Below the pieces are notes generated by a model that saw only the letters and a program-made list of their open reading frames with translations, was not told the DNA's origin and did no database searches. From assembly GCA_947599825.1 (NCBI GenBank), contig CANQFS010000019.1, positions 1 through 32,052 on the forward strand: DNA of 32,052 nucleotides, read 5' to 3'. Source of the DNA: an uncultured Clostridia bacterium. GTDB taxonomy: Bacteria; Bacillota; Clostridia; TANB77; CAG-508. A program made the translations under genes and the position numbers. Of the stretch, positions 1 to 8,706 are shown one piece after another; position 1 is the first letter of the stretch; each line of letters opens with the position of its first letter.

Positions 1-927
1 TAAGTCTTTATAACTTTTATTTAATGTACTAGCACCACCTGCAATTTGTCCTACAGCATTATTGAATTCTTGTGATTTTTCGTAATAAGTATTTGTTCCT
101 TCTTTTAATGTATTTGCTCCTTCTTCTATTTGATTCATAGAAGTTGAAAGTGTGTTCATTTTAGCATATAAACCGTCTAATTTATCAAATATATCTAAGT
201 CTTTTTCTTCAAATACTTTTGGAGTAGCAAAGATGTAAATTGCATTGCTTTCAAAGTCTTTTGCTTCCATTGAGATTTCTACTGATTCTGGAATTTCAAA
301 TTGGCTTTCTGATATGGCTAAATTTTCTTGCATTCCTGGCATAGCAACACCAAATACCATTGTTTTGGTTCCATCATCTATTATTTTTCCGTTTGTAATT
401 GTGATGTTTTTATTATTTTCATTATCAATAATAGTTCCTATTGCTACTACAAAAGGTACATACATGGTTTGTTTTCTTCCATTGATAGTAACTTCTCTTT
501 GTTCATGATTTGTAAAATGAAGTGTTATTTTTACATTTCCACTTTTTCCTACGATTTCTTCTTTTGAAACTTCTTCTCCATCTAATTCATAGGTAACTTG
601 GCATTCAATTGGTAATTGTTTTTCTGTTTCTCCTTCATAATAAATGTCTTCTCCTTCTGCTTGCCAAGTTAAAGTATTATTTTCTTGTTTTAATTCTTGA
701 TCTCCACTTACATTTTCAATATTCATTAAGTCTGATAAGTCTTGTAAAACACTTTCTTTTTCAGTATTTTTTAAGTGGTCACTTACTATTGTTTGATATG
801 CCTTTCCATTTGCATCTAATTTAGAATATACACTTTCCTCTTTTGTATAAGCCAAAACTGGTAAAGTATAGGTAAACATTGTTCCTAATAATATGGTTGA
901 AACTACTTTTTTAAATTTTATATCCAT
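1..927 (-). CDS. YhgE/Pip-like secreted or membrane partner of the MMPL exporter (3' end cut by window edge)
   Basis: This ORF runs off the left edge, so it is absent from the ORF track; 309 codons are visible. It starts MDIKFKKVV, then has a hydrophobic signal-like stretch ending PVLA-YTKEE. A beta-rich extracellular portion follows, then from about residue 250 a helical part with small-residue heptads (EGANTLKEG, GGASTLNKS) of the X-X-X-Leu-X-X-Gly type seen in YhgE/Pip proteins. I chose ATG 927 because AGAAAGGA lies 12 nt upstream; the in-frame ATG at 939 abuts the Shine-Dalgarno. It follows the MMPL gene by about 50 nt with no terminator, so it is probably in the same TetR-controlled operon. 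Proteins of this type often accompany MMPL transporters in Firmicutes; a role in export or envelope function is inferred. The C-terminal half, probably with membrane segments, is outside the window. Confidence 0.7.
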   Translation of the reverse strand, partial: MDIKFKKVVSTILLGTMFTYTLPVLAYTKEESVYSKLDANGKAYQTIVSDHLKNTEKESVLQDLSDLMNIENVSGDQELKQENNTLTWQAEGEDIYYEGETEKQLPIECQVTYELDGEEVSKEEIVGKSGNVKITLHFTNHEQREVTINGRKQTMYVPFVVAIGTIIDNENNKNITITNGKIIDDGTKTMVFGVAMPGMQENLAISESQFEIPESVEISMEAKDFESNAIYIFATPKVFEEKDLDIFDKLDGLYAKMNTLSTSMNQIEEGANTLKEGTNTYYEKSQEFNNAVGQIAGGASTLNKSYKDL

Positions 928-979
928 AATAAAATTCATTCCTTTCTCAATTTATTTAAAAATCTACTTATATCTTTTT

Positions 980-3041
980 TTAATTTTTTATCTTCTTCGT
1001 TGTTTTTGTAATTAGTCCATCGAAAATCATTAAGAATGCTGGTAATACGCAAATAACTGTAATCATACTAATGATAGCTCCTCTTGCCATTAAGTTGCAT
1101 AATGCACCAATCATTTCAATTTTTGAGTAAACTCCTACGCCAAAGGTTGCTCCAAAGAAGCATAATCCACTTACTACAATTGAACCAATTGATGTTCCTA
1201 ATGCTTCTGATACCGCTTCTTTTTTGTCTTTTCCTTGACTTTTTGCTACTAAATATTTATTAGTAATTAAAATAGCATAGTCGATGGTTGCTCCGAAGTT
1301 GAATTGTTCCAATTACTATTGATGCAATGAATGGTAAGATTGTTCCTGTATAATAAGGGATACCCATATTTATAAATATAGCAAATTCAATTACGCACAT
1401 TAATATAATAGGAAGACTTGCTGATTTTAATACAAATATCATAATGACAAATATTACTGCAATTGAAACTGTATTTACACTATTAAAGTCATGATTGCTA
1501 ATTTCTACTAAGTCTTTCATTAAAGGTCCTTCACCTGCTAGAATTGCGTTTTCGTCATATTGTTTTACTACTTCATTTATTTTTTCTACTTGTGCATTTA
1601 ATTCATTTGTTGCCATTTCATATTTTGAATTGATTAAAATCATTTGATATGTGTCGTTTTGTAGCATACTGCTTATTTCTTCTGGTAAAATTTCTTTTGG
1701 AATTCCCATGCTGCCTAGTTTTGAATAGCTAAGTACCCATTCTATTCCGTCCATATTTTCTATTTTCTCTGTCATTTCATTTACTTTATATTCTGGAATA
1801 TTTTTATCTACTAATAGCATTTCCATGGATACCATATTAAAGTCTTCTTTTAATGAAGTGTTGGCCTGAACACTGTCTAAATCACTTGGTAAAGATTTGT
1901 CTAGGTTATAGTAAATTTCTGTGTGTGAATATCCATAGTAAGCAATTGGTAGTATTATTACAAATAGAATAGCAATTGCGATGTAATGCTTCATAATGAA
2001 ATTTTTTACTATTGTAAATTTTGGTAATATTTCTTTATGTTTTGTTTTTTCAATTAAATTATCAAAGGTTAATATCATAGTTGGTAAAACGGTTACTACG
2101 CTAATAACTCCTAGTAATACACCTTTTGCCATAACTATACCAATATCTTTTCCTAAAGTTAGGTTCATACTACATAATGCTAAGAAGCCTGCAATTGTTG
2201 TTAATGAGCTTCCAAGAACTGAGCTGAATGTTTTGGTAATAGCATTTGCCATTGCTTCTTCTTTACTCGCAGTTAGTTCTTTTTCTGCTTTATAACTATG
2301 GTATAGGAATATTGCAAAGTCCATTGTAACACCTAATTGTAAAACAGCACTAATTGCTTTTGTAATATATGATATTTCTCCTAAAAATACGTTGCTTCCC
2401 ATATTATATAAAATTGCAATTCCTATGTTTAGCAATAATAAAATAGGAGCAAAGTAAGAGTCTAATGCTAGTTGTAAGATGATTAAGCAAAGTATTACAG
2501 CAATTACAACATAAATTACAATTTCTGAATTAGATAAGTTTCTAGTATCTAAAACAGTTGCTGTCATACCACTAATTTTGCATCTTTCATCTGTTATTTC
2601 TCTTAATTCTTCTACAGATTTGATAGTAGCATCTGCTGAGATTTGCTCTTTAAAGGTAACTAACATTATTGTTTTATCACCTTCATAGGCAAGTTCTTGT
2701 ATTTCTTCTGGTAACATTTCTTTTGGAATTTCTGTTCCTACTATGTTTGCTATGCTAACTACTTTTTCTACATTGTCAATTTGTTTGATTTTGTCTTCTA
2801 ATTTTAATATTTCTTTTGGCTTCATATTGTCAAGTATGACAACAGAAAATCCTCCCATGTCGAAATCTTCTGATAGAATTTTTTCTCCTTGTATAGTTTC
2901 TATGTCTTCTGGCAAATAAACTAAAATGTCATAATTGATTCTTGTTGCTTTTATTCCTAATATAGATGGAATGAGTAGCAACAGACTGATGATTAAAATG
3001 ATTTTTCTGTGCTTACAAATTGCTTCTGCTATGTGTTTCAT
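980..3041 (-). pseudogene. MMPL/RND-family exporter, interrupted by a one-base frameshift
   Basis: Two ORFs (1260-3074 and 980-1312) together make one MMPL protein of about 686 residues. The first covers the N-terminal membrane helix, first extracellular domain, a first MMPL helix bundle with MDFAIFLYHSY, and the second extracellular domain. It then reaches IASIVIGTIQL and derails into RSNHRLCYFNY. The second ORF resumes in the other frame at FGATIDYAILITNKYL, the conserved helix expected next, and ends with the last helices. One extra base in CAACTTCGG (about 1293-1302) explains the break. ATG 3041 is preferred because AAAGGAG lies 8 nt upstream; ATG 3047 is too close. MMPL proteins are proton-driven exporters of lipids, drugs or peptides; the substrate here is unknown. 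If the frameshift is real, the protein loses its C-terminal bundle. If it is an assembly error, the gene is intact. Confidence 0.85.
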
Positions 3042-3059
3042 TTTCATTCTCCTTTCTTT

Positions 3060-3108
3060 ATGACCAACGGTCATTTTTAATTATAATACCAAAATGACCA
3101 TTAGTCAA
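3060..3108 (-). promoter_or_regulatory. Consensus promoter of the MMPL operon with two TetR-type operators
   Basis: On the minus strand TTGACT (3108-3103) is followed 17 nt later by TATAAT (3085-3080), a near-perfect sigma-A promoter. Palindrome TGACTAATGGTCA (3095-3107) overlaps the -35 box. A perfect 15-bp palindrome ATGACCAACGGTCAT (3060-3074) covers the expected start site. Both share TGAC-N5-GTCA. This fits repression by the adjacent TetR protein; the binding itself is inferred. Confidence 0.85.
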
Positions 3109-3235
3109 TACATTATTTGAAATTTTTTTATATTTTTTAATTTATTCCCAAAAATGCATAAAAATTCCTATTTATTTTATATTGTATAAAAGATTTTTTA
3201 TACTTATTTGCTAATAAAAATTTCTAATTTTTTTA

Positions 3236-3264
3236 TTGACTAATCGTCTAGTTTGTGCAATAAT
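3236..3264 (+). promoter_or_regulatory. tetR promoter with a third, degenerate operator
   Basis: TTGACT (3236-3241) and AATAAT (3259-3264) are 17 nt apart, giving a good sigma-A promoter for the divergent tetR. The sequence TGACTAATCGTCT over the -35 box matches the MMPL operator TGACTAATGGTCA in 11 of 13 positions, suggesting autoregulation. Confidence 0.75.
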
Positions 3265-3334
3265 GAAAGTATAAAAAATATTCTTTCATTATGCGTGTGC
3301 TTTATAACTGGAATAGGAAAGGAATGAATTTTAT

Positions 3335-3928
3335 ATGAAAGAAGAAATGGAAAAAGATAAAAAATCACGTTTGTTAGATACTGCTTTTGAACTTTTTACA
3401 GAGAAGGGAATAAAAAATACCTCTATTCAAGAAATTGTAGATCGTGCAAATGTTGCTAAAGGTACTTTTTATCTTTATTTTAAGGATAAATATGAGATTC
3501 AAAATATTTTAATAACTAAAAAATCAGAGAAATTGTTTAGTGATGCTTTGAAAGAGCTTCGTAAAAATTATATTGAAAATTTTTCTGACCAAATTATTTT
3601 TATTATTAACTATATTATTGATGAATTTAAGAAAGAGCCTACTCTTTTAAAGTTTATCTCTAAGAATTTGTCTTGGGGTATTTATAATAAGTCTATTTTA
3701 AAGTTATATGATAATACTGACAAAAAGGAAGATAGTATTTATTTTTTGTTTTTAAAGGGAATTGAAAGAAATAAGATTGCTTTAGAAAATCCTGAAGTTA
3801 CTTTATTTATGATTATTGAGCTTGTTAGCTCTACTTCTTTTACTTCTATTTTGGAAAATGAACCACTTCCTATTGAAGAATATAAGCCTTATCTTTATCA
3901 TGCAATTAGGCAATTGCTTCATAGTTAA
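3335..3928 (+). CDS. TetR/AcrR-family transcriptional repressor of the MMPL operon
   Basis: The protein has 197 residues, a usual TetR length. Residues about 10-60 form the TetR N-terminal helix-turn-helix (LLDTAFELFTEKGIKNTSIQ, then VAKGTFYLYFKDKYEI). The rest is a divergent all-helical ligand-binding domain. It is divergent to the MMPL operon and its promoter carries an operator-like copy, so it most likely represses both and releases DNA when a transported compound or membrane stress signal binds. The ligand cannot be read from sequence. AAAGGA lies 11 nt upstream of ATG 3335. An earlier ATG (3324) opens only a four-codon frame whose stop overlaps this start (ATATGA). The stop codon lies in a threefold 10-bp repeat (TAGTTAATTT). 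Confidence 0.92.
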   Translation: MKEEMEKDKKSRLLDTAFELFTEKGIKNTSIQEIVDRANVAKGTFYLYFKDKYEIQNILITKKSEKLFSDALKELRKNYIENFSDQIIFIINYIIDEFKKEPTLLKFISKNLSWGIYNKSILKLYDNTDKKEDSIYFLFLKGIERNKIALENPEVTLFMIIELVSSTSFTSILENEPLPIEEYKPYLYHAIRQLLHS

Positions 3929-3951
3929 TTTTAGTTAATTTTAGTTAATTT
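3922..3951 (+). repeat. Three tandem copies of a 10-bp unit (TAGTTAATTT)
   Basis: Three perfect copies begin at the tetR stop codon and end just before the terminator. This is a simple direct repeat, with no sign of a coding role beyond the last two codons of tetR. Confidence 0.8.
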
Positions 3952-3961
3952 TTTAAGAATG

Positions 3962-4004
3962 AAAAGTGGCTGTAAAAACTATTCTAGTTTCTACAGCCAT
4001 TTTT
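3962..4004. terminator. Bidirectional intrinsic terminator between tetR and proS
   Basis: TGGCTGTA (3967-3974) pairs with TACAGCCA (3992-3999). An inner AAAACT/AGTTTC stem carries one mismatch. AAAA precedes and TTTTT follows, so the hairpin can end transcripts from both converging genes. Confidence 0.85.
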
Positions 4005-4024
4005 CCGTAGCAAATAAATATTTT

Positions 4025-5464
4025 TTAGTATTGTCTTCCCCAGATTACCATTTTGTCTGCTTTTTTTCCACAGCATACACAGGTATCTGATATTTTTTCT
4101 TGCTCAAATGGAATGCATCTTGAGTGTGCTCCTGTTGCTTCTTTTATTTTGTTTTCACACTCTTCATCTCCACACCACATTGTTTTTACATATCCTTGGT
4201 TTTCGTTGATGTTTTTTATAAATTCTTCTAATGTTGTTGCTATTGTTGTTTTTGAAATTACTCTTTGTTTACATTCGTTATACATGTTGTTTTGAATTGC
4301 TTCTAAGATTTCTTGTAATTTTGTAGGTAATTCTTCTAAATTTACTTCTATTTTTTCAGCTATGTCACGTCTTACTACTATGCATTTATTTGCTTCTATG
4401 TCACGTGGTCCAAGTTCAATTCTAACTGGCACTCCTCTAAGTTCCCAATCATTAAATTTGAAACCTGGAGATACTTGTTCTCTTGTGTCTATTTCCATGC
4501 GATAGTTGTTTTTTAAGCTTTCATATAGTTCCTGTGCTTTTTCTTTTACTCCTTCTTTGTGCATAGCAACTGGTACAATAACTGCTTGAATTGGCGCTAC
4601 TTTTGGTGGTAGTTTCAACCCTCTATTATCTCCATGTGCCATAATAACTGCACCTATTAACCTTGTGCTAATTCCCCATGAAGTTTGATATGGATATTCT
4701 TCTTTTCCCTCACGATTTTGGAACGTAATATTAAATGGTTTTGTAAAGTTTTGTCCAAAGTAGTGAGACGTTCCTGCTTGAAGTGCTCTACCATCATGCA
4801 TTAGGGTTTCTACTGTGTATGTTGCTTCTGCCCCTGCAAATTGCTCTTTTTTAGTTTTTCTTCCTTTTAGTACTGGAATTGCAAGTAAGTTTTCTATAAT
4901 ATCTGCATATACATCTAACATTTGAAGTGTTCTTTCTTTTGCTTCATTTTCTGTTTCATGAATGGTGTGTCCTTCTTGCCATAAGAATTCTCTGGAACGT
5001 AAGAATGGTCTTGTTTCTTTTTCCCATCTTAATACATTGCACCATTGATTATAAACAAATGGTAGGTCTCTCCATGATTTTAGCCATTTTGCATATAATG
5101 TTGAAAACATGGTTTCTGAGGTTGGTCTAATACATAGCTTTTCATCTAATTCTTCCTCTCCACCAATGGTTACCCATGCTACTTCTGGTGCAAAGCCTTC
5201 TACATGGTCTTTTTCTTTTTCTAGCAAACTTTCTGGTATTAGCACTGGAAAATATACGTTTTTTACTCCTACTTGCTTAAATTTTTCATCTGCATATTTT
5301 TGAATATTTTCCCAAATTGCATAGCCATAAGGTTTTATGGCTATACAACCTTTGGTATCTGTATAGTCTGCTAAGTCTGCTTTTAGTACAATGTCGGTGT
5401 ACCATTTTGCAAAGTCTTCTTCTATATTTGTTATTTCTTTTACGAAATCTTTTTCATTACTCAT
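4025..5464 (-). CDS. proS: Prolyl-tRNA synthetase, type 3 (archaeal/eukaryotic type)
   Basis: This class II synthetase of 479 residues charges tRNA-Pro with proline in the cytoplasm. Class II motif 2 is visible around [20 protein letters not shown] and the proline pocket around RPTSETMFS. The anticodon-binding domain begins near residue 290 (QAVIVPVAM). The C-terminal zinc-binding domain follows, with cysteines in CGDEEC and CVCCGKK, and the chain ends in the conserved tyrosine (WGRQY). Lack of the bacterial-type editing insertion and presence of this tail identify type 3. GGAG lies 10 nt upstream of ATG. It starts 19 nt after scpB, so the two are co-transcribed from the promoter at 6238-6266. 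Confidence 0.97.
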   Translation of the reverse strand: MSNEKDFVKEITNIEEDFAKWYTDIVLKADLADYTDTKGCIAIKPYGYAIWENIQKYADEKFKQVGVKNVYFPVLIPESLLEKEKDHVEGFAPEVAWVTIGGEEELDEKLCIRPTSETMFSTLYAKWLKSWRDLPFVYNQWCNVLRWEKETRPFLRSREFLWQEGHTIHETENEAKERTLQMLDVYADIIENLLAIPVLKGRKTKKEQFAGAEATYTVETLMHDGRALQAGTSHYFGQNFTKPFNITFQNREGKEEYPYQTSWGISTRLIGAVIMAHGDNRGLKLPPKVAPIQAVIVPVAMHKEGVKEKAQELYESLKNNYRMEIDTREQVSPGFKFNDWELRGVPVRIELGPRDIEANKCIVVRRDIAEKIEVNLEELPTKLQEILEAIQNNMYNECKQRVISKTTIATTLEEFIKNINENQGYVKTMWCGDEECENKIKEATGAHSRCIPFEQEKISDTCVCCGKKADKMVIWGRQY

Positions 5465-5483
5465 TTTCTTTTATCTCCTCTTT

Positions 5484-6167
5484 TTATTCTTGTCCTTCTA
5501 TTTCTTTTTGTTCTTCTTGTTTTTCTTGTTCTTCTTGTTCTTCTGCGCCTTCTTGCCTATTTTGTTTTTCTTGCTCTTCTCTTTCTACATTGTCCCTTTC
5601 GGGCATTGGAGCCTCAAGAATATCATCAATAACAATTTGCCTGTTTTCATCTAATTTATATTTTGGTAGTTGTGGTAATTCGTCTAAGTTGGTTAGTCCA
5701 AACATTTTTAAGAAGTCTTTTGTAACGCAATACATTCCAGGTCTTCCAGGTAGATCTGCTTTTCCTACATTTTCAATTAAGTTATATTCTAATAGTTTAT
5801 ACATAGTTCCGTCAGAGCTTACTCCACGAATGGCTTCTATTTCTGCTTTAGTAATGTTTGGATTATATGCAATGATAGCCAACACTTCTAAAGCTGCATT
5901 TGATAAGTTTGGCTTACTTCTTTTGTCAAATATAGGATAGATATATTCATAATATTCTTTTTTTGTAGTTAATTGAAATGCATTTTGTACTTTTATTATT
6001 TCTATTCCTCTATTTTGTTTTTCGTAATCTTCCTTCATACTTTCAATAATTGCCATTAAGTCTTCACTACTTAATTCTAGCGCAGACATTAATTCTTTTG
6101 CTTCTACTTCTCTTCCACAAGCAAATAAAATGGCTTCTATTGAAGCTTTTACTTTTTCTATTTCCAT
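5484..6167 (-). CDS. scpB: Segregation and condensation protein B with acidic Q/E-rich tail
   Basis: ScpB, with ScpA and SMC, forms the bacterial condensin complex that compacts and segregates the chromosome. Paired winged-helix domains span about residues 1-175 (EKVKASIEAILFACGREVEA; ALEVLAIIAYNPNITKAEIE; IRGVSSDGTMYKLLEYNLIE; GRPGMYCVTKDFLKMFGL). The last ~45 residues are a low-complexity Glu/Gln tail (EEQEEQEKQEEQKE), longer than usual for the family. I prefer ATG 6167, with AAAGGA 12 nt upstream; the track's TTG at 6194 lies upstream of that Shine-Dalgarno. scpA is not in the window. scpB is first in a two-gene unit with proS. Confidence 0.95.
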   Translation of the reverse strand: MEIEKVKASIEAILFACGREVEAKELMSALELSSEDLMAIIESMKEDYEKQNRGIEIIKVQNAFQLTTKKEYYEYIYPIFDKRSKPNLSNAALEVLAIIAYNPNITKAEIEAIRGVSSDGTMYKLLEYNLIENVGKADLPGRPGMYCVTKDFLKMFGLTNLDELPQLPKYKLDENRQIVIDDILEAPMPERDNVEREEQEKQNRQEGAEEQEEQEKQEEQKEIEGQE

Positions 6168-6237
6168 AGTAACTATAATTCCTTTCCGATGCAAGTATAG
6201 GGAAATTACACTATTTCTCCTAGTTTAAACTTATCCT

Positions 6238-6266
6238 ATTATCTCACGGAAAAGCGAATCTGTCAA
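6238..6266 (-). promoter_or_regulatory. Sigma-A promoter of scpB-proS
   Basis: On the minus strand TTGACA (6266-6261) is followed after exactly 17 nt by GATAAT (6243-6238). It lies about 70 nt upstream of the scpB start. Confidence 0.85.
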
Positions 6267-6278
6267 TAAAAAGTAGCT

Positions 6279-6959
6279 CTAGTTTACATTACTTACTTCT
6301 TTTTCTTCTATTTTTATCATGCTTTCATATAGTTTCTTTTTCTTTTGATATTTTTTATTTTCTGCAATTACTAAGTACCAAAGATAAGCTAAAATAAGTA
6401 GAATTGCAACATTTTTCCAATATAAAATAGCAATACTACAGAAAATAGTTAAAAAGCAAATTGTAAAATATGAAATTGTATGTATATAATCATAGGCTTC
6501 TTTCCTTCCATATAAAATATGTAAAATTCCTTTTAAAATTCTTCCGCCGTCCATTGGATAAATTGGAATTAGATTAAAGATAGCAAGTAAAATATTTGCA
6601 TAAATGATTAGCGTTCTATCTATGTTCCATATTGAAATTGGAAAAATGGAAAATAAAAGAATAAAAAGTAGGTTAGTAAGCGGTCCACCTGTAGCAATAA
6701 TAATCTTTTTTAGGGTAAGCATAGTTCCATTTTTTATTTTTTTATTTACATTTTCTACTTTACTTTCAAAACCAATGGAAAGTCCAAGTGGCATAATTTC
6801 TAAACTATTTGGCTTGAAGCCTAAAATAAGACCTGCAAGCATATGTCCTAATTCGTGAAGAACTGCAAAAAGCATTAACACGCCATAAATTTCAATTTGC
6901 CTTGTAACAATAAAAATGGCTATAAAAATAAATATTTTCAAATGTAATCGTATTTTCAC
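6279..6959 (-). CDS. SpoIVFB-like membrane metalloprotease (site-2 protease, M50)
   Basis: This 226-residue polytopic protein carries the intramembrane zinc protease signature: HELGH within FAVLHELGHMLAGLI (residues about 32-47) and the second metal-ligand motif NLIPIYPMDGGRIL (about residues 130-144). About five hydrophobic segments fit SpoIVFB, the protease that activates pro-sigma-K in the mother cell during sporulation. Pairing with an M23-domain protein immediately upstream mirrors the spoIVFA-spoIVFB arrangement of Bacillus. The start is GTG 6959, with AGAAAGGA 9 nt upstream. The gene follows its partner by 20 nt. No pro-sigma-K is visible here, so the substrate assignment is by analogy. 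Confidence 0.85.
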   Translation of the reverse strand: MKIRLHLKIFIFIAIFIVTRQIEIYGVLMLFAVLHELGHMLAGLILGFKPNSLEIMPLGLSIGFESKVENVNKKIKNGTMLTLKKIIIATGGPLTNLLFILLFSIFPISIWNIDRTLIIYANILLAIFNLIPIYPMDGGRILKGILHILYGRKEAYDYIHTISYFTICFLTIFCSIAILYWKNVAILLILAYLWYLVIAENKKYQKKKKLYESMIKIEEKEVSNVN

Positions 6960-6979
6960 TTTTTAGTTTCCTTTCTATT

Positions 6980-8068
6980 TTATGCGAAAGATAAGATTAG
7001 TTCTGGATTTACTACTCGATTTGCTTTTCGCACTTCAAAATGTAAATGTGGTCCAGTTGCATTGCCACTTTCTCCTACTTCGCCAATTTGTTGTCCTTGT
7101 GCAATTGTATCTCCTTCTTTTACGTAAATTGCTTGGCAATGGGCATATAGAGTAATTACATCGTCTTTTTCTATATAAACATGATTTCCATAGCCACCTT
7201 CTGTAGAAACACAAGTTACTTTTCCTTCCATAGCAGCTGTAAAAATAGTTCCAGCATTAGCTGCTATATCAATTCCTGCATGATTTGCAGATACAATATC
7301 TGTTGGTTCTCTTGGTCCAAAACGAGAAGTAATGGTTCCTTTTAGTGGCAATATTATACTATAATTGTTTTTTATATCATTTGCATCAATTTCCATTTGT
7401 GATAATTGAACCTCTTCTACTGCTTGATTGTTTTCTTGCTGACTTGTTGATGCTACTATAGTTTCATTTGCTAGAAGTTCTTCTCCTTCTTCTCCTCCAC
7501 CAATTCCTCCTTCTACTATTTCATTGCTTTCTTCTATATTATTTGCTTTCTCGTTATTTACCTGTTCATTATTTTCTTGTCCATTTTCTTCTAGTTGCTC
7601 ATTTGCTTGTTGTTCATTTGCTTGGCTATTGTTTTGTTCTTGTTCGTTGTCTGTTTGATTTTCTTGTTCTGCGTTTTGTTCTGTATTTTCATCTTTTTGT
7701 AATAGAAATGCTTTTATATTGTTGTTGTAATATTCTTCTGCCTGCTTATATACATTTTGAAAATTGATGTCATAGGATAAAAATTCTTTTGTTTTACTAA
7801 TGACATTTTCTGAAAAAATATAGTTTGAATTTTTAATTAAATAAAAAATAAAATAAATTAATAGGCAGATGGCAATTTGTAGAATAAGTTTTTTAAATAG
7901 ACTATATTCTACTTTTGGTTTACTATTTACATTACTACTTGGAACACGTACGCCACCTTGCATTTTTCTTCTTTGATAAATTTCTTCTGCTCTTCTTATT
8001 CGTTCTTCTGCACTTAGGGTTCTTTCCAAACCTTCCACCTCTTCCTTGGTTTTTCTTTGCTTATTCAT
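6980..8068 (-). CDS. SpoIVFA-like membrane protein with C-terminal M23/LytM peptidase domain
   Basis: The protein has 362 residues in four parts. There is a cytoplasmic N-terminus rich in charged residues (LSAEERIRRAEEIYQRRKMQ). One membrane segment follows at about residues 60-80. Next is a long low-complexity Asn/Gln/Glu linker (about 120-225). Last is an M23 peptidase domain (about 240-362). The M23 metal ligands are present: HAGID, LYAHC and GPHLHFEV. SpoIVFA controls SpoIVFB in Bacillus and has the same topology; the complete zinc site here would allow activity on peptidoglycan, or serve as a regulated docking domain. AGGA lies 6 nt upstream of the ATG. It heads the pair with the SpoIVFB-like gene. 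A generic cell-wall hydrolase is the main alternative, but the neighbour favours sporulation. Confidence 0.75.
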   Translation of the reverse strand: MNKQRKTKEEVEGLERTLSAEERIRRAEEIYQRRKMQGGVRVPSSNVNSKPKVEYSLFKKLILQIAICLLIYFIFYLIKNSNYIFSENVISKTKEFLSYDINFQNVYKQAEEYYNNNIKAFLLQKDENTEQNAEQENQTDNEQEQNNSQANEQQANEQLEENGQENNEQVNNEKANNIEESNEIVEGGIGGGEEGEELLANETIVASTSQQENNQAVEEVQLSQMEIDANDIKNNYSIILPLKGTITSRFGPREPTDIVSANHAGIDIAANAGTIFTAAMEGKVTCVSTEGGYGNHVYIEKDDVITLYAHCQAIYVKEGDTIAQGQQIGEVGESGNATGPHLHFEVRKANRVVNPELILSFA

Positions 8069-8106
8069 TTATATTCCTGTTTTTTTCTTTTATGCCTTAA
8101 AAATTA

Positions 8107-8129
8107 TTTTTCACAAAACCTGTGAAAAA
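8107..8129. other. Inverted repeat upstream of the spoIVFA-like gene
   Basis: TTTTTCACA and TGTGAAAAA form a perfect 9-bp stem around a 5-nt loop, about 40-60 nt before the ATG. It could be a second terminator for the upstream unit or a leader hairpin or operator; sequence alone does not decide. Confidence 0.45.
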
Positions 8130-8147
8130 ATTTTTTAAAACACCAAT

Positions 8148-8207
8148 AAAAAAAGCAAGGCTAAGACTTTCTAGTAAATGAATTTTTTTTAAAAATCTTA
8201 GGCTCGC
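8148..8207 (-). terminator. Intrinsic terminator after the yyaC/small-protein unit
   Basis: On the minus strand GCGAGCCTAAGA pairs with TCTTAGCCTTGC with one mismatch and one G-T pair. The loop is long and A/T-rich, and seven T residues follow. It ends transcription coming from 8296 and above, separating it from the spoIVFA-like gene. Confidence 0.7.
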
Positions 8208-8295
8208 TATATTTATCGTTTGCGGAAAATTTTCCTTCAAGGAGAACTTTCCTACTATATAAAAAAGAAATGGCTATCCTAAATGACAATTGTGT

Positions 8296-8640
8296 TCACC
8301 TTAATATCATAGAAAATACGCTTAATGCACTAAACATGGCTAAAAAAATTGTTAGTGCCTTTAGTCTTTTGTATTTTTCTTTTAGTTTTTTATTAGAGTT
8401 CCCCAATTCATATTCTTTTTTATCTATTTTCGTAATGTAGTCTTGTACTATCATTTCGGCTTCTTTTATAATATATTCTTTTGTTTTTGGTTTTTCTTCT
8501 TTTTCTGTTGTTTTATTTTTTTCTATTTTTTCTTTCTTATGTATTTTTACATTATCTTTAAATACAACAAATGCTTCTTCTACCATATTAGAAGGTAAAT
8601 CTCTTAAAATTACAATATTTTTCATTGTATTTGTATCCAT
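8296..8640 (-). CDS. Small tail-anchored membrane protein of unknown function
   Basis: I do not recognise this 114-residue family. The N-terminus (MKNIVILRDLPSNMVEEAFV) looks folded. A lysine/glutamate-rich linker follows at about 35-55, then a short helical region, and a single hydrophobic helix closes the C-terminus (LTIFLAMFSALSVFSMIL), predicting a protein anchored by its tail and facing the cytoplasm. AAAGGA lies 11 nt upstream of ATG 8640; Met6 (8625) is less likely. It follows the YyaC-like gene by 66 nt and precedes a terminator, so it is probably last in that unit. A link to sporulation is only suggested by position. Confidence 0.6.
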   Translation of the reverse strand: MDTNTMKNIVILRDLPSNMVEEAFVVFKDNVKIHKKEKIEKNKTTEKEEKPKTKEYIIKEAEMIVQDYITKIDKKEYELGNSNKKLKEKYKRLKALTIFLAMFSALSVFSMILR

Positions 8641-8706
8641 ATAAATTCATTTCCTTTCAAATTTATTTATATAGATTTTTTCCATTTTTGGTGAGATTAT
8701 ACTTTT

